Assembly: GCF_002863565.1 (NCBI RefSeq)
Contig: NZ_PGUW01000006.1
Location: 98,580-162,579, forward strand
Length of the DNA stretch: 64,000 nucleotides
Direction: 5' to 3'
Source: Bacillus sp. V5-8f
GTDB lineage: Bacteria > Bacillota > Bacilli > Bacillales > DSM-1321
Of this stretch, positions 62,474-64,000 are shown piece after piece. The number at the start of each line of letters is the position of its first letter. The first letter of the stretch is position 1. Below the pieces are notes generated by a model that was given only the letters and a program-made list of their open reading frames with translations, ran no database searches and was not told the DNA's origin. The translations under genes were made by a program, and so were the position numbers.

Positions 62474-63394
62474 ATGCAAGAACCCAAATTCAATCCATAC
62501 TTGGCGCTCGCCATCGGAGTGGCATCCGTTTCAGCTTCCGCCATATTAGTGAAAGTTTCATCTGCTCCTTCGGGGGTTATTGCTTTTTATCGCCTGCTAT
62601 TCTCTGTATTCTTGATGCTGCCTTTTCTATCAAAAAGACACATATCGGAATTATTAAAGCTGGGTAAAAAGGATTTAGTTTTTTCTATTTTCGCTGGCGT
62701 TTTTTTAGCTTTTCATTTTATTCTGTGGTTTGAGTCATTGGATTACACATCTGTTGCGAGTTCGACAGTGTTGGTAACCCTCCAGCCGTTGTTTGCCTTT
62801 GTCGGAGCGTTTTTGTTTTTTAAAGACAGGGTTACAATTCCGGCCGTTCTAAGCGGGGTGGTTGCCATTGCTGGAAGTGTCGTCATAAGCTGGGGTGACT
62901 TACAAATAAGCGGCCTTGCTCTTTGGGGCGATATTCTTGCTCTACTTGCTTGTGCGTTAATAACTGGATACTTATTAATTGGGCAGTCGGTGAGAAAAAG
63001 AATTTCGTCTGTTACATATACATTTGTAGTGTACGCCGCAAGTACGTTAACTTTACTTTTGTACGTCATTTTCACTGGAGAATCGCTTGCTCCATACCCA
63101 GCTGCTGATTGGATCTATTTTATCATGCTTGCTATATTTCCGAATTTATTGGGACATTCCCTTTTTAATTGGTCATTGAAATGGCTGAGCACGACAACTA
63201 TTTCTATGGCAATTTTAATGGAGCCGATCGGGGCTTCAATCCTGGCATACCTTCTATTGGGAGAGAAGATCACATGGACTCAAGGGCTGGGCGGTTTTAT
63301 AATTATCACCGGACTTGTTCTATATTTGAAGTCTAAAAAGAAAACGACAGAAGCGAGCGATCCGCTTGCAGAGATAGGCGTAAAGGAAACCTGA
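62474..63394 (+). CDS. EamA/DMT-family metabolite exporter
   Basis: A 306-residue transporter with ten predicted transmembrane helices arranged as two EamA repeats (about residues 8-140 and 150-292). Typical phrases are SASAILVKVSSAPSGVIAFY, FHFILWFESLDYTSVASSTV and SMAILMEPIGASILAYLLLG, GEKITWTQGLGGFIIITGL. The drug/metabolite superfamily exports amino acids and other small molecules; the substrate is not predictable. The start has GAAGGGG upstream. A terminator follows. Confidence 0.9.
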   Translation: MQEPKFNPYLALAIGVASVSASAILVKVSSAPSGVIAFYRLLFSVFLMLPFLSKRHISELLKLGKKDLVFSIFAGVFLAFHFILWFESLDYTSVASSTVLVTLQPLFAFVGAFLFFKDRVTIPAVLSGVVAIAGSVVISWGDLQISGLALWGDILALLACALITGYLLIGQSVRKRISSVTYTFVVYAASTLTLLLYVIFTGESLAPYPAADWIYFIMLAIFPNLLGHSLFNWSLKWLSTTTISMAILMEPIGASILAYLLLGEKITWTQGLGGFIIITGLVLYLKSKKKTTEASDPLAEIGVKET

Positions 63395-63414
63395 AACACT
63401 ATTGATAAGATGTG

Positions 63415-63449
63415 AAAAGCAGTAAGCCTGAGTTCAGCTTACTGCTTTT
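63415..63449. terminator. Bidirectional terminator
   Basis: AAAAGCAGTAAGC pairs perfectly with GCTTACTGCTTTT around CTGAGTTCA. It serves the convergent exporter and the small membrane protein gene. Confidence 0.93.
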
Positions 63450-63630
63450 ATTGGTAAAAGATATATATAAAGCGGGTAAAGACGAAGGCCATTGATGCAC
63501 ACATTATGAAAGTTGCTCCTCTAACTTTTCCTTCTTGGTTGCTAATTCTTAGTGCTTCCAAATATGCAACGCTAAACAAATACAAACACATAGTAAACGA
63601 AATGAGTAGGCCGATTACAGCTAAGTCCAT
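63448..63630 (-). CDS. Small two-helix membrane protein, 60 residues
   Basis: ATG at 63630 is preceded by GAGGTGA at good spacing. The product has helix one LAVIGLLISFTMCLYLFSVAY, a polar loop LEALRISNQEGKVRG and helix two ATFIMCASMAFVFTRFIYIF. Regular topology, a good ribosome-binding site and a shared terminator support it as a gene. I do not recognise the family. Confidence 0.7.
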   Translation of the reverse strand: MDLAVIGLLISFTMCLYLFSVAYLEALRISNQEGKVRGATFIMCASMAFVFTRFIYIFYQ

Positions 63631-63790
63631 TGCTTCACCTCGGGTAATTGAATGTATAAAAGATCATATTCACATTCCTTCTAGATTATGAGCTGAATAA
63701 CAGAGAAAAAGCTCCCGCCCATTTAATTAATTGAAAAAATGAGAAGAAAACTCAGCAAAAACGTAAGGGTTACAAAATAACAAAAATATA

Positions 63791-63819
63791 TTGCAAAAGG
63801 ATTTTTTGCATGATATATT
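63791..63819 (+). promoter_or_regulatory. rRNA operon promoter P1
   Basis: TTGCAA, a 17-bp spacer and TATATT (63814-63819), in an AT-rich context upstream of the rRNA leader. Confidence 0.7.
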
Positions 63820-63895
63820 ATGTTTTGTCGTTAAGGTAAATACCTTCTTGCTTGGCAAGATGATAAAAATATTCACAACAAGATGTTGACATAGT

Positions 63896-63924
63896 GAATA
63901 AGTGGTGTTATGATAACGAAGTCG
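63896..63924 (+). promoter_or_regulatory. rRNA operon promoter P2
   Basis: Consensus TTGACA, a 17-bp spacer and TATGAT (63919-63924), 105 bases after P1. Tandem promoters of this spacing are typical of Bacillus rrn operons. Confidence 0.9.
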
Positions 63925-64000
63925 CTTCTGAGGGAAGCAAAATCGCTCTTTGAAAACTGAACAAAACAAAGCGCCAACGTTTTTAATAGTGAGCAAACAC
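63925..64000 (+). other. rRNA operon leader with boxA, cut by window edge
   Basis: GCTCTTTGAAAACTGAAC at 63955-63972 is the conserved antitermination (boxA) region that precedes 16S rRNA in Bacillus. The mature 16S sequence has not begun by base 64000. Confidence 0.88.

Overview
The window is chromosomal DNA from a spore-forming member of the Bacillaceae. Gene content and order place it there: the first 9 kb follow the Bacillus subtilis yug block (alaR-alaT-yugI ... yuzA-yugJ-pgi-yugN-yugO), ribosome-binding sites are strong AGGAGG types, TTG/GTG starts are common, and there are many sporulation and germination genes (yaaH-like, cwlJ, a gerA-type operon, mnxEFG). I see no prophage, integrase, intact insertion sequence or CRISPR array.

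Layout. 1-9 kb: alanine metabolism (alaR-alaT), an S1-domain protein, rocD inserted relative to the B. subtilis order, yuzA, an iron-dependent alcohol dehydrogenase, pgi, yugN and the potassium channel yugO. 9-16 kb: a LysM/GH18 spore germination hydrolase, a DUF421 membrane protein, uppP (apparently with an ATT start), an amino acid permease and a chemotaxis transducer with almost no sensor domain. 16-23 kb: small proteins, a GNAT acetyltransferase, and the least explained locus of the window: an ATP-grasp enzyme followed by two large paralogous proteins of unknown family. Both paralogues conserve a Cys, a His and an Asn/Asp cluster in papain-like order, and a degenerate 20-bp repeat lies between them. 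23-29 kb: a ywnA-ywnB pair with matching operators, then a cysL-like regulator divergent from cysJI (assimilatory sulfite reductase). 29-35 kb: a two-domain secreted nucleotidase, an amino acid permease and cwlJ. 35-43 kb: a soluble PAS hybrid histidine kinase, then mnxEFG, which matches the spore-surface Mn(II) oxidase complex. A divergent gene appears to contain two domains of the same small beta-barrel type as MnxE and MnxF. 43-51 kb: an intact three-gene germinant receptor operon, small membrane proteins, a DUF3231 protein, a truncated second gerA-like gene and a decayed second DUF3231 copy. 51-58 kb: a Cys/His-rich protein, a diguanylate cyclase, a cheR remnant, the desK-desR thermosensor pair with the desaturase des and a palindrome that fits its operator, and yeeI. 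58-64 kb: a GNAT protein, an L,D-transpeptidase, an Asp-rich low-complexity protein, a PsiE-like protein, tRNA-Ala(GGC), an MgtC-like protein, an EamA exporter, and the tandem promoters and leader of an rRNA operon whose 16S gene lies beyond the right edge.

Functional themes are spore surface and germination (yaaH-like, cwlJ, mnxEFG, ger genes), membrane and envelope adaptation (uppP, des, L,D-transpeptidase), sulfur and amino acid metabolism, and sensing. All assignments come from reading the sequence and recalling family features. No database search was run.
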